Positions 31,782 through 44,435 of a stretch of 64,000 nt of DNA are shown here, one piece after another. The translations under genes and the position numbers were made by a program. The notes under the pieces are model-generated. The model was not told where the DNA came from. It searched no databases and saw only the letters and a list, made by a program, of their open reading frames with translations. The stretch lies in NCBI GenBank assembly GCA_001599755.1, contig BCHX01000004.1, positions 5,084,001-5,148,000 on the forward strand, written 5' to 3'. Position 1 is the first letter of the stretch, and the number at the start of each line of letters is the position of its first letter. The DNA is from Gliomastix tumulicola (taxonomy: Eukaryota > Ascomycota > Sordariomycetes > Hypocreales > Bionectriaceae).

Positions 31782-34313
31782 CTAATTCTGGCCGTAAATC
31801 ACATCCGCCATGCGACTTTCGGGCTGCACCTTCAGCTGAGACACGTTGCCCCCCTTGGCCCTACCCTCAACGGTAGTATTATACGGTGCCCAGACCTTAA
31901 AACGGGCATCCCACCTGTCGGGCCACGCTGGGACCAGACGTATCTTGTCATCTGCAAAGGTCTGGATGAGCTGCTCGTGCAGGCCGATGGCCGCCGAGCC
32001 GTAGTGATTCAAGTCGGGCGTCCAGTCAAAGTTCGGCCCCTTGAACGCAGGAAACTTGCAGACCTTGCTGTCAGAAAAGCGATCCTCAGTCAAGTCGGTG
32101 GCATTGGCCGTAACACCCATGCGGGCCAGCCAGATGACATCCTGCTTCCAGCCCGTGTTGCCGTGGAAGCTCTGCGTCTCGGTGTCAAACTTGTACGTGT
32201 CGAGAGCGACGGTCAGGTTTGGCTTGCCCAAGCCGTACTCTCCCCATGGGAAGACCGAGTAGAGCTGCGAGACCTCGGTGTTCTGAACGCGGGTGTAGGC
32301 CAGTGCAGGCGAGATGCACCACTTGCCCTGCTGCATCCTGAGCGGCGTCTCGGGTACCCTGGCAAGATATCCTTTGTAATAGGCCTCGTCCTCAAGTTCG
32401 TACTTCCCAACCTTGAGTAGATCACTGATCACTTTGCGCAGTCCTGACACCGTAGAAGAAGGGTTGTACGATTCCTTGTACGTCTCCGCGGCCGAGGCTG
32501 GGTAGATGATGAGGGACTCGTTTCCGTACATGCCGGTGAGCGAGAACGGACTTCGTTCCAGAGCCAGCTTTTGGTAGTACTTGTCGAACCATGCAAGCTG
32601 GAGCTCGATGAACTGCAGGTATGGCGTCACATCGAAACCAGAGTACATGTTCGCCTGGAGAATCATGTCGACGAATTCGTTCGCGGTATCCTGCAGGTGA
32701 TTGAGCCAGACATTCCACAGCTCGCCGTCGGGGAAGTTCTTCGGCCGAGGTACATTCGCGTCGTCGTCATAATACTGTGCGTTGTACTCGAAAACATTGG
32801 AGAGCGCCGTATTGTCTCCTTGTTCGAGGAAGAACGCAGCATCCAGGCCTTGGTACACCTGGGCCCTGATCAACGCGTTGGGCGTGGCGCGCTTGTAGAA
32901 GTCGAACTGAGGCTTCATAAGATCAAAATCGCCAGACCGAAGCAACGGCCAGTACAGAAGGCGTTGGTTCTGTGCAGTGAACGTGCCGCCGCCCCATCTC
33001 CTGTGGTCTGGCGTGTAAGGACGCCAGATGTTGACATAAATGGGATCAAACGTCCACAGTCCGCCGTTGAACTTGGTCGGCCATTCTCCCTTCGCGTTGC
33101 ACCCCATGAGATACCGCCAGATCTGGTAGTTCTTGCCGACCTGGAATCCTGGGTCACTAGCACCCTTGTCCTCGTTGATGATGATGTAGGATCGGTCCCA
33201 GTACTTGTGCCACCAGGCAATGGTGTCTGCCTGGGATTTGGAAGCTGTCTTGACGATGTTCTTCAGGCCTTTAAGCCACTCGCAGTGGCTTGAGGTTTGG
33301 TTTTGATACAGGGCGATTTTGATGTCGAACGAGGATTGGGGCTTGGATGACGACAAATGCCATGCTTTGAAATCAGTATTGACATAGTGACCGGAGGTGA
33401 TCTGTCTGGGCTGGAGCTTATCCGAGTGAATCCAAAGGCCAAACTGTATTGTCGGATGTTAGAAGTGATTTAATAGCCACGTCAGTAGATGGTTTAGGCC
33501 AGGGAGGCTCCTACCTCATTGTTGCGCATGGGATTGTAGAGACGATCATCATACTCCTTGAGCCCCTGTTGCTCCAATTGGAAGTTCCAGAGATCCAGCT
33601 TGCTATTGCGGTGGCTCATCAAAACGCCATCGTTGTAAAAGCTGATCTCATCGGCGTAGGTTGTGCCATTGGGGACCTTGGAGGTGTAGATGCCCCAAGA
33701 GCCTTGGTCTAGAATAGTCACAGGTTAGAATACTTGTTGTTCGTCTGCCAAGCCGAGATACGTACTGCGCTCTTCGCCAACCATGCGACGGTCTTGATAT
33801 CTCCAGTTCTCATATGCGAGGTCTAAGGAGATATCTTTGGGACTCTCTACCTCCACATGCACCACCGGGTTGAATACGTCAACCCACATCTTGACGGTGG
33901 TATTGTCGTTTCCTGTGAATTGGACATATCCATCGTTCAGCAGTAGACGTTGTTCAAACGCACCACCGCTGAAAGGATTCGGGTTGAACGTGAGCCTGAC
34001 GCGACCAAACTTCAGCAGAGCATTGTTCTCGTCAAAGGCACCACTCTTGGCGAGGTAGAACAGTATGGTTCCTACGGACGTTAGATGCGAAGTTGGGGAG
34101 AAGCCATCCCGTTGCCTGTTACTCACCATTCTCCGACCAGGTGTTAATGCCAATATCTCCTCCGCCTAGAGGCATGGAGTCGGCCGACTGATTCTTTCCA
34201 GGTGCATCCCACACGACATCGTAGCTTGATGGGAGAACAGTAGCCAAGACGCGTGCACTCAGCACGAGCAGAAGCACCAGAATAGACGGCATGGGTCCAG
34301 TATTCAACGGCAT
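31782..34313 (-). CDS. Secreted DUF5703 / six-hairpin glycosidase-like protein
   Basis: 782-aa secreted protein. Exons 34313-34127, 34071-33766, 33708-33515, 33443-31782. The N-terminus has a strong signal peptide (MPSILVLLLVLSARVLA); translation may start at 34313 or, with a cleaner peptide, at the in-frame ATG at 34292. The first domain (SYDVVWDAPGKN, SMPLGGGDIGINTW, LLKFGRVRLTFNPNPF) matches DUF5703, found at the N-terminus of GH95-like proteins. The long C-terminal part (WRYLMGCNAKGEWPTKFNGGL-type segment, NHYGSAAIGLHE) resembles an alpha-6/alpha-6 toroid glycosidase. It probably removes a side-chain sugar from plant or fungal glycans. The activity is not established for this group. Confidence 0.83.
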
Positions 34314-35060
34314 GATGCTGTTCGTTGACGAGTAGGCCCGTCACTGTGCCGTCTGTACGTCCAAGGGAATGAACAGTGACGAAGATCTGGCACATTTCAT
34401 CCATCATTCATAAGCCCGAGTAGTGACCCTTATGCATGCCTTTCACTTCCCAAATCATCTGATAAGGGACTTTCCCCTTGCTCGCATATCGATATTCCCC
34501 CGCCTGGCCCCCGCCCTTGGTGTCTAGCGGTCCAAGTGGGAGGACCGTAGATTCCGGCCAGATTGCCGGACTTCTCCGCTGTGGTCATCGGTGAGGAATG
34601 ATGGAACTTTTGCCGGTAACGGTGATAAATGATAAGACGGCACTATTATTAAAGTCTACACACGACCAGTCGCTCCCTGTGAGTAAGCTCCTCCGCCAGC
34701 GCCAGGCTCGGTATTAGCCTGCTTCTACCATTTATTATGATAGCTTCACCGCAATCTCCGTTTTGCCGAGACGCTGCTGACGCCTGGCAACCTCAACGGC
34801 AATCTTAGCCGGGTTTCCCGGTTGACTGATCCCGGCGGAACATTGGAAGCAAGCATCCGACAGCTAAGCTGGGATAATAGGTGCAATTGATTGGAGGAAT
34901 AACGATGAGTCCTTGTTAAGAAGAACCCGCCAGGACCGTTGTAATATGGACCAATATTGGTGTCACTGTGTCGGGGATTCTTGTCCAGTTGGTCCGGTCA
35001 ATATTCCGTCGGCAGAATACCCAGTCAAGCACACAACTCGCATTCTGACAGAAATAATAT
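34314..35060. other. Intergenic
   Basis: Promoter of the DUF5703 gene and 3' flank of the permease gene, about 750 bp. A CGGTCC...GGACCG inverted element lies near 34528-34547. No gene recognised. Confidence 0.4.
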
Positions 35061-37039
35061 CTACCTCCGGGCCTTGAGCCTCGCCAACAAGGATTTGAAG
35101 GTGCTTTCCTTCCACTCGGCGTCGGCAGCACTCTCCATCTCTTCGAACTCACGGCGTCCTGTAATCATATCTACCTCCCCTGCCTTGACTCTCCGTGTTT
35201 TCTTCCATATCTTCCAAAAGGCAATATTCCCCAGAAATAGGACGGTCCCAATGTATTTCAAGATGAGCTTATCGACATGGAAGGATGGGAGGAATGCGTC
35301 GAATCCTGGACAAAAATAACACGTCGTATCAGTACAACGATGATTGTGGTGCTTCTGAGGTATGGGAGACAACTTACCGTTAAATATTACGACGAGAATG
35401 GATATGAAGAGGGCGAAATAAGATCCATAAGGCTGAAGTGGCCCAACGTAAGGAAGCTGGGCCAGTTCGATCCCCTGCGCCTTCAACGCCTTGCGGAAAG
35501 AAATATGCGACACGAGGATGGCGATCCAGTTGAGTACTGCGAAGATCGTGACGAGGCTGACGAAGTATTGGAACACGGTCGAGGCAGATTTACTAGCATT
35601 CATGAATGCGAGGGCGACGAAGCAGCTGGAGAAGCCGACAGCCCAGATTGGGTTCCCGTTCTGAAGGGTCTTCGCAAATATCTTGGGTGCCTGACCATCC
35701 TTTGCGAGACCGTGGAGCGATCGAGAGGCACAGTATATATCTAGAGATGCAGCCCCCTATGTTAGCTTCACTTCTCCTGTCCAAGCGACCGTAAGTAGTG
35801 CGAGCCACGTACCGGAGCTGGCAGCACTCAAGGTGAAAACCAGGAGGGAAGCATTGATAACGTCTGGGAAAACCTTGATGCCTGCCTCGGTGGCGGCAAC
35901 AACGAATGGTGAAGCAGCTTCACCTAAGTCAGCACTGTCTCTTTCGCGGAGTTTGTTTGTCACTTTAATGGTGGTATCATGGACGTACCTGCACTGGTAG
36001 ACTGCTTCGTGGCCCCGATGAGCTCTTCATTATTGTATGGCACCGCCATACCCAGGACAAGGACTCCTATGATATAGAAGCACGCGATTCTCCAGAACGT
36101 CTGCTTCACAGCGCGGGGGATATTCTTTCTCGGGTTGGGTGTCTCTCCAAACGTCATGCCAACCACTTCTGTCCCGGTGAAAGCAAAGCATGCCTGACAC
36201 ATGCAAGCCCACCAGCCCAGAAAGCGGCCAAGAGCTGAGTCCTCGAAGATGTATGATGCAAAGGCACCGGGATGAGACCAGTAACGGAAACCGGTTCGAT
36301 CGTGGTTCGGGCCGCCGCCGAGCGCAGAGACAAGACAGGTCAGGATCAAGACGGTCATGATGATGACCTTGGTGAAGCCGAGCCAGAATTCCGTCTCCCC
36401 GAACGCGTTGACATGAAATACCTAGAGGGGAGTGAGCCAAGAATCCAGAAGAAACCGCTGCAGGTATGTTCTACTCACATTGATACCAATGACTACCACG
36501 CCAAATACGACGATCCAGATGGCGACGTTCAGGTCGGGTCTCCAGTACTGCACGACGAGGCCGGCTGCAGTGAGGTTTGTGGGCGTCGCTATAATGTACT
36601 TGAAGAAATAGTTCCAGCCGGTAGCGAATCTGCAGCCAAGAGTAAGCGTGGGACGCCACAATATCTTGAGGACTGAGACAGCAAAGCACATAACTCACCC
36701 GAATGCTGGGTCAACGATGCGAGTCGCATAGCCGCCGAAGCCCTTGCTCATGGGCAGGAAGGCTGCCATCTCTCCGAGGCCAGTCATGACGAAGAAGACA
36801 GTTGCACCGACGGTGATGTAGCTGATGAGCAGACTTGCCGGGCCACCCCGCGATAGAGCAGTGCCGGAGCCTATGACCAGCCCCGTCCCTATCGCGCAAG
36901 CAATAGAGAACATGAAGACTTGGCGAGGCTTGAAGTCGCGTCGCAGTTCATCATGGACGGCGACCTCTCTGCCGAGGCCTGATTGGACAGACTTCGAGTC
37001 ATCAGGGAAATTCTTCTTCTCAGACAGAGATTCTGCCAT
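35061..37039 (-). CDS. Amino-acid permease (yeast-type APC family)
   Basis: 547-aa plasma-membrane amino-acid/H+ symporter. Six exons: 37039-36699, 36629-36479, 36421-35989, 35923-35813, 35740-35378, 35305-35061. The start gives a ~40-residue cytoplasmic tail ending LRRDFKPRQVFMFSIACAIGTGLVIGSG, the hallmark of helix 1 with its substrate-binding Gly-rich break. The segments FTGTEVVGMTFGE (helix 6) and SRSLHGLAKDGQAPKIF (helix 8 loop) are typical of the family. About 12 helices. Removing the five introns restores each motif. Specificity cannot be predicted. It lies next to the candidate metabolic cluster and could supply or export an amino acid, but this is only positional. Confidence 0.9.
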
Positions 37040-38265
37040 ACTGATGACTTGCAAAGTGTAAAGAAAGTAAAGACTGATGGATGGTTGCGCGCTGTGATGG
37101 TTGTGAGATGAGGCGTACAGGAGACTCATCTGGGCATAGAGTCTCTTAAACCATGATTCGTGGTATGCTATCAGGTATCTATCAAGGGTGGAGGGAATAT
37201 CGGCTATCTTGTATCTGGAGCTAGCTAGCAGAAGATACGTTAGCTGCCGAAGATTTCGGGAACGTCCTCCGTTATCATCAAGCGACTCCTTACTTCGGGA
37301 CCCCACACCGCAACATTACGATGGGGACGGTTCGGGATCTAGACTCAAGAGCACGAAGCAGAGCACGAAGCCATATTTGCGGAGGGAAGCAAAACCTGGG
37401 GTTAGCAGGGGTTCTCATTGGAACGAAAGGTTCCCCGGGTACTTTGACCTGCTCTAGACTCCTGTATTGTTAAATTGGTGTCATTCCCCGCCAACCCTTG
37501 ATGGGACAAGGAAGTCCTACAGAATCGTTGGTCCTCGTCTTCTTCGTACACACATCGTGGTGTGGGTCTCATTCCCTGCTTGATCCGAGAAGCCCAACCT
37601 CTGTATTGTTGTAAATCATCCCCTAAGGCCACCACCAGTAGTGCTTTCTTTCTTGACAGCGTCAGTGATTTGCCCATATGTCAAGCTGCACCCCAAGCGC
37701 CATTAATCACAACTAGACATGAAATACTAGTGTCTGTACTGACTATGGCTCTTCACTGCTTTAAGCCAGCTGAGAAGCTGCAGAAATGCGGACAGTGTCA
37801 TCTTGTGATAGAGCATACGTGACCGACTAACGGAGGAATTCATCCTAACCACCTATTATAACTTGCGTCCATGGAGGCCACCGCTGACTTTGCCATCCCC
37901 CTTCCACGTCAAATTGCCAGACAGAGTAATACTAGAATGATAAACGGCACTCACCAGGACGCTTGATAGCCGGAGCCACCAGAGCCATATGAGGGCATCT
38001 CGTCTACCATATCGATGCCAGGCTCCCTTAATTCTTCTAACGGCCAATAGTTTTACTTCCTCATTGCCCGTGGTGTCACTTTCAACCTCTGGGACTTCCC
38101 TCCCCCTATTGGTCTTGAGATGCCATGCCCGGAACCTCCAAGCCTGGCGTTCAATCAGGCATTCTGCCTTCGCAATATCGGAGTACACGGGACACCTTCC
38201 ACGGGGATCCCCCAGTGGGGATAGCTAATCACTAACACTTGCAGTAAAGAAGATAGCCCGAGGCT
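37040..38265. other. Intergenic upstream of the permease
   Basis: About 1.2 kb: permease promoter on the left, 3' flank of the aminotransferase gene on the right. Open frames present show no domain or family resemblance. Confidence 0.4.
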
Positions 38266-39848
38266 TTAGATCCTCGGTGTTGTGACACTAGCAGAATCCC
38301 TCACGACTGCGTCAATACTTTTGGCAATATAGTTGATATTGCCATCGTTCAGCCCAGGGATGGTGATGCGCCCATTTGGCACCACGTAGATATGATATTT
38401 GCTCTTTAGAGTCTCACATTGAGCTCGAGAGAGAGGGAGGAGCCTGTCTTGGTTAGCCGATAGGAAGAAGTCCCGCACGTAGGTCACTCACGTAAATAAG
38501 CCTTCTCCTCGAGATATGACATCCCAATTACCCGGCGTCTACACACAGAGCGGATTAGCTTTGGTTCCGTAGAACGCGATTCAGGATACACTTGCATGAT
38601 ACACGCTCGTCAGCAGGTAGTGAAACTTCTCACGAAGCTGGAGTAGTCGCTGACGAAGTGCGAGGAGCTCCTCGCGCCTATGGAGTCAAAGTCAGTAACG
38701 AGAGAGATGTGGTTCAGCACTGTCGAAAACATACCACTCGCGCTCACGGCCCGGGTCCGACAAGACCAGAGTTACGAGCCTGGCTCCAAAGGCGGGGGAC
38801 GACGAAAACTCCGATCGAATCAGAAAACGCAGCTGATCATGAACAGCCGGCATGGAATCGGCACTGGAGCACACGGCGTGCAACGCGCCTACTCTCTCGC
38901 CGTAGAGGCCAAAGCTTTTCGAAAACGACTGGCAGACAAGCATTTCCATGCCGAGGGCGGCGAAATGCCGGACAGAGTAAACATCCTCCTCGAGGCCGTT
39001 CCCTAATCCCTGATACGCGATATCGAAAAGTGGGAAGAGCTGGCGCGCCTGCATTTCAGCACCCAGGGTCCGCCACTGGCTATCCGAGAAGCCGGCAGCG
39101 GACGGGTTATGGCAGCAAGCTTGCAGGATGAAGATGCTTCTTAGTGGTGCGCTACGCACAGCTCCCATCACGCTCTCCCAGTCCGCAGTGCCTGTCGCAG
39201 GCTGATAATGCTTATAAGTCTTGACTTCAAGTCCGGCTAGTTGACACATGGGTTCGTAGTTGCCCCATGCTGGAGTGCCCAGATACACGGTCCTCCTCAA
39301 GCCAGTGACCGAGCGGCTAAGCAGCATTAATCCGATGTGTATGGAGCCAGTTCCAGAGATGGTCTGGACGGATGCGACCTATGGTTTTATTCAGTGATAT
39401 GACACTTTGATAAATCACCTGTGTCGACAACATACCTTTCTAGCCTGCAGAAGTTCGGACTCGTTCCCAAAGACAATCCGAGCTGCTTGCGTGAGAAACT
39501 CTGCGTTCCCTGTCGTGACCTCATACTGGCGTGGTTTGCATATTAGTGTACATGCCAAGCCAAGAGTAGATACGATAAATGAACGGGATCGGCCTACATC
39601 ATGGTTGGGGTTCGTGGCTGCAATATGCTGCTTTGCCTAATGGGAGATATTATTATTGCATTCAAAGCGGCCGTAAGAGGAGGATAGCCCACATCTCTGA
39701 GGGCTTTCAGCTCGTGATACACTCCTTGCTCGTTGCGGTAGATGCCGACACCAAGGTCGACTTTTCGAGGGTCAGTGTCATTGTCAGCTTGTACCTTGAG
39801 AAAGTACATGGCATCAGGGGCCCCTCGCTGCACATTGTCGAAGAACAT
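38266..39848 (-). CDS. Aspartate-aminotransferase-like class I PLP enzyme
   Basis: 411-aa PLP enzyme of the class I aspartate aminotransferase family; it transfers an amino group between an amino acid (classically Asp/Glu) and a 2-oxo acid. Seven exons: 39848-39693, 39636-39598, 39525-39436, 39378-38735, 38677-38596, 38538-38492, 38443-38266. The Schiff-base Lys is in SFSKSFGLYGERVG, about residue 249. FDIAYQGLGNG, CCHNPSAAGFS and the C-terminal GRITIPGLN (substrate-carboxylate Arg) are present. Intron 5 starts GCAAGT: a GC-AG intron is required to give VYHTPGNWDVISRGEGLFT in frame. Exon 2 encodes only 13 residues. No targeting peptide, so probably cytosolic. It shares a 612-bp divergent promoter with the aldolase. 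Confidence 0.85.
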
Positions 39849-40460
39849 GATGGCGGCTTACTGGTATGGAGTAGGAGAAAGCCAATACGGGAAGCCACTG
39901 TTTTATCGGTCACGTTTCAGGGGACTGGAAGTTGAGGCTTTGACGGGCATCCTCGGTCCATGGCTCCGGAGTATGTGTCATAATGAGCTCTAGACTCGAG
40001 AGGGGCTAGAATTTACGCGAATCCACGTTTCGGTGGCCGCCCGCCCGACTACTCGTCGCGGCTTGAATGGTTCTGGGTAGCTTGACGAGTTGGTTTCACG
40101 ATCCTTCAACGACCTCGGCATGCCGAACCAATAGCCACTGGAGTCTAGTATTATCGACTCTCGGGCCCCCTCTCCGAAGATATCAAGTGTGGAGCGTCGG
40201 GCGCTTGACTACATTAGTCAGTCACCCGATCGGCTATCTGTGTCGAGGCTGTTCGGAGCTATCCTTGTCTACCCTCGGCCATGCGTCCGAATCATTATCT
40301 TCTTCAGGATGTAGCATCGCACGCAGCAAGCAGTCGCCGTGGTATCACATGCAGCTATTTATCAGAGTCCGGCTTCTGTGCAGACAGCATCTTCTCTCGG
40401 TCATACCGCTATCACGCCACGGGCTCCGCCTCGTCTCACTACCCTCACATCTGCTGCATC
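39849..40460. promoter_or_regulatory. Divergent promoter of aminotransferase and aldolase
   Basis: 612 bp between two head-to-head genes. It contains CGG-N9-CCG at 39954-39968, a plausible Zn2Cys6 dimer site. No gene lies within. Confidence 0.5.
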
Positions 40461-41333
40461 ATGGCCAAGTTTTACGACAACAGCCTGGAGACGTGTCTCG
40501 CCTCAAATCAGTTATGCAAGTCATTCGGCATCAAGATCTCTCCAAACCCTCAGGTGGTCCAGATTGCACGCAACGCAGGATTTGACTCACTGTTCATTGA
40601 CCTGGAACATGCCTGGCTCACCCTGGCCGAGGCCAGCGCCCTCTGCAACGTCGGTCATCTAAGTGGAATAACGCCTTTCGTCCGTGTGCCACATCAATGC
40701 GGCAATGGTTTTGTGCAGAGAGTCCTGGATGGCGGTGCCATGGGTGTCGTCTTCCCCCATATTCATAACGCAGGTGAGAAGTAATGAGCAATGCTCAACG
40801 ATCCGGTCTGCATATCTAGATGATTACGACACTGACACGACGAAACAGCCGACGCGAAGGCAGCTGTCCGAATCACCAAGTACCCGCCAATGGGATGCAG
40901 ATCGATGACAGGTCAGATGCCCATATTCAGCATGCGAGGAGTGCCAGTCAGCGAGACAATCGAGTTCTGCAACACAAGCGGCTCCAAAGTCTTCGCCATG
41001 ATAGAGAGTAAGGATGCGGTGGATCGTGCCGACGAGATTGCTGCTGTCGAGGGGGTAGACGTGGTCTTGGTTGGATCTATGGACCTCACCATCGACATGG
41101 GCATTGGAGGAAAGTTCGATAGCCCAGAGTATCGTACAGCTCTGGAGCGAGTCAGTCAAGCCTGCAGGGCTCATGGCAAGGTGTTTGGGGTGGCTGGCGT
41201 CTACGACAACCCCGAGATTCAAGACTGGATCATCAACACACTGGGTGCGAGATACATGCTAGTCCAGCAGGATACATCTTTGCTGTCAGGGGGCGGGGTC
41301 AGGGCGGTCACGGACTTGCCGTCCGTTAGCTGA
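40461..41333 (+). CDS. HpcH/HpaI-family class II aldolase
   Basis: 265-aa metal-dependent aldolase of the HpcH/HpaI family, exons 40461-40773 and 40849-41333. Family members join or split pyruvate (or oxaloacetate) and an aldehyde to and from 4-hydroxy-2-oxoacids. Visible active-site elements: DLEHA (catalytic His), FVRVPH (Arg binding the carboxylate), MIESKDAV (metal-ligand Glu) and VLVGSMDLT (metal-ligand Asp). The length is normal for the family. No signal peptide, so cytosolic. The intron is 75 bp, and the join restores NAADAKAAVR. Its divergent partner is an aminotransferase able to convert a 2-oxoacid to an amino acid. Citrate-lyase beta-type proteins are relatives, but the motif spacing favours HpcH/HpaI. 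Confidence 0.88.
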
Positions 41334-41555
41334 GCAGCCATAGCGTCTCTTGGGAAAACTATTACATAACACATTCCTAGCCATCTGTGACATGTCATGG
41401 CGATTGCCTACTCCACCACGCCTTGCTAGGTCGCTGTCTTGACCATCTCGGCGACTCCACTGCCTTATCATCCGAGAGTGGAGGGATATATATCCATCGG
41501 CTGTCTCCCCCGAAGGCCTCCGTCGCCACCGATTTTCCCAACAGTCACACTCATC

Positions 41556-44435
41556 ATGTCACCCCCGACCTTTGAGAGCCCTTCCAGGAAGGTAGCCGAG
41601 TCTCCTCTCCAGCCGAAGGAATCAGGGGTCCGAAAGCAGCCTGCTGTTAAGTCAGCTGTAGCGTAAGTCGCCCCCGTATCCCTGCCTTCTACGCTTCCCG
41701 AGGCTTCTCCGTGTCCACCTCATTGTCCAGATGCTGGGCCAAGCGTGACGCATTGTCTTTCCTGACTTCTGACCCTCGTGCCACATGCAGATGCCAAGTG
41801 TGCCGCAAGAGAAAAGTCAAGTGTTCTGGCACCGTTCCTTGCGAGTACTGCAGCAAGAGGAACCTGAATTGCATCCTCTACGGACATGCAGAAAGACGCG
41901 TGTACTCCGTAACGTGAGATTTTTTCCTAAAATCCTGCATTGTCTATGAAGCTAATCCGCCTAGACATGTGGAAAGCCTGCAGAGCAAGCTCGCGGAGTA
42001 CGAGCGTGTGTGGCCCGCGCATGTTGGCGAGTCTGTCTTGCGAAGACCATCCATCCAATGGTAATTATCCCAGGGCCTCTCTGTACAGAACTGCATGAGC
42101 TAATATACCAAATAATGTAGCAAAATCCCCGAGACGAATAGAAACCAAACGCCATCGAATCAGACATCAGTTTCTCGACCAAAGTCAACGACACAAGATC
42201 TGGATGATGCCACTACCCTGGTTGGTTCATGTATGGGCATTAGCTTGCTTTGTACTGTCTCTCTGCACGGTCAGGCTGACCTGACCCTACAGCAATCGAT
42301 ACCGACACGTCCCTGAGCTCAAGTAACGCTTTTAGCGCTCGAGTTCAAAGGTTGCTTGATCATTCCGGGTCATCCTATCAGCACCCTTCCTCTGTCAGTC
42401 CAGATGGCAACTGCCCCAACTATCAACGTTTGCGAGGCGACATACGTCAGAATCTTCCGTCCGAGACCGAAGCATATCAGCTCTTAGAAGCGGTGGTCTT
42501 CTACATTGGCCAAAGTCAGAGCCATTTTGACCAGCGAGAGGTCTCGAACGACATCGATGCCTACTATAACAACGAGAGCGTTCCACCCTTATCAGGGTCA
42601 CCACGGTTCCTGATCATGGTTCTACTATTTGCCATCGGAGAGCTTTTCAGCAGCGACTGTCAGGAAAATGTCAGCAGCTCGTATTCTAGGAGCCTTTTTG
42701 AATACGTACATGAGCGCATTGCGGTGCCCTCTGAACAGTTTGCTCAGGGAAGATCCTACGTTGAATTGCTTGCCCTCGTGGCTGTCTACTTGCAAAATGT
42801 CAATCGGAGAGAGGAGGCGTATATCTATGTGAGTTTCAAGCCTCCGTATCCTGATTCAAGAGCTTGTGCGAATAAAATTGAATCAGATCAATTCGGCATT
42901 ACGTCTCGCGGTTACGCATGGATACCACCGCCAACTCAAAGGAAGGCATGTCATGCAGTGGGAGAAAGTCCATACGAACAGGCTGTGGTGGACGATATAC
43001 ATGCAAGAAAGGTATGTTCTCGAATCACAATGAAATATTGCTTCGATACTATCTAATGATCTTGATCAGACGTCTAGCTGCTGCAACAGGTCTCCCATTC
43101 GGTATCAGCGATGAATTTGTCGAAGTCGAATACCCTTCCGAGGCGCCCGGCTTCAACTCAAGTGCACCAATACGGACGAACATTAAGATCGCTCGGATTA
43201 CGAGTCGAATACTCACTGGTAAAATATCTTGAGAGCGCCTTCAGATGCTCTTGTTACTGACCATGTCCGTTTAGGGGTATATATGCCGAAACCTCGAACA
43301 CAGCACGACTTTATCCTCAACGTGCAGGAGATTTTGCGATCGTTGTATGATATTTCTCATGAGATTCCGGCAGACACGGCACGAACATCCAACGGCGTCG
43401 GGCGGGATGTATCGATTAGAACCAACGCCTCGCTACAGTTGATGCTTTATGAGGTAACCATTCTCTCGAGTTTATCCTGCCTGCCTTGGATGCTTACTCA
43501 ATTGAACTTAGGCGACACTTTTGACCATCCGCCCCATCATGCTTCATGTGGCAGGACTTGTGCTGAAAGGACAGAAGCCTAGCTCAGAGGAGCTGAGAAC
43601 CACGTCCCTGGGACAGCTCTCCAGGACCTGTGTGGAGGCAGCAAGGCGCCTCTTACACGTGGTCTCGACGTTGAAGAAGAGGGAAATGCTAGGTGAGGTT
43701 GATTCCTGGAAGTTGTCCACGCCGGGCTGACGCTTAATCATAGCGGTGTTTGGCTTTTTCGACTGCGACGCCATCTTCTCTGCTGCTTTCGTCATGATTC
43801 TGGCTGTTATCTTCGACTCGGCCTGTGACGAAGAGGACAAAATCAATCCTTCACCTGGGCTGCAAGATGCCCTGGACAATCTGCAATACCTTGCGGATCA
43901 TAATAACATGTCGGCCATGGAGCGGCTGCGCGATATCAACGAAGTCTGCTCGAACCTTTCAGCGCATATACAACTTGGAAACGCCGATACTGTCCTGCCA
44001 GTTCTGTCATCCCCGCCAAAGTCTACCAGTGACGCAAATCAACAGAGCCAATACGAGACGCAGGGATCAACGGACAATGATAAGATCGGCGATATCACAG
44101 CAAAAGACTCCGACGTGGCATCGGCAAATCCAAAGCAGCAATGGGCACAGCCTTATCTACATCCTATCGTGATGGACACGACTAGCTGCCCTAGCCACAA
44201 CAACACGTCGCCTAAAACCGGATGGGATGGTGTCTTTCCAATGCCCGCTTGTCCTCTAGATGACCAGAACATTATCCATGGAGAAGACGTACCGCCCATG
44301 AACCCACAGGCGGATCAGTATTTTGAGCACTTCCAATCACTACTGAACGGCACAGAATGGACTTTGACGGGGCAGGATGCAGGAGACTTCGCAGAGCTTG
44401 GGAGGCATATCGAGAACTACACTGTCTGCGAATGA
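41556..44435 (+). CDS. Zn2Cys6 transcription factor with fungal-specific TF domain
   Basis: 765-aa binuclear zinc-cluster regulator. Ten exons: 41556-41662, 41791-41913, 41965-42060, 42121-42230, 42293-42828, 42887-43011, 43070-43218, 43275-43453, 43512-43692, 43744-44435. The zinc cluster (CQVCRKRKVKCSG, then CEYCSKRNLNC) is at about residues 37-63 with C-x2-C-x6-C-x5-C-x2-C-x6-C spacing. A short coiled-coil linker (HVESLQSKLAEYERV) follows. The middle-homology (fungal_trans) domain spans about 170-450 and includes ALRLAVTHGYHRQ and NRLWWTIYMQERRLAAATGLP. The C-terminal 200 residues are polar and acidic, as in activation domains. The fourth intron could use an alternative donor. It sits among the candidate cluster genes and is the natural candidate for their regulator. 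Confidence 0.88.

Noticed and set aside
36695..37306. Upstream extension of the permease to an earlier ATG (37306)
   Set aside because: The extra ~90 residues are low-confidence leader sequence. The ATG at 37039 gives the normal short cytoplasmic tail of this permease family.
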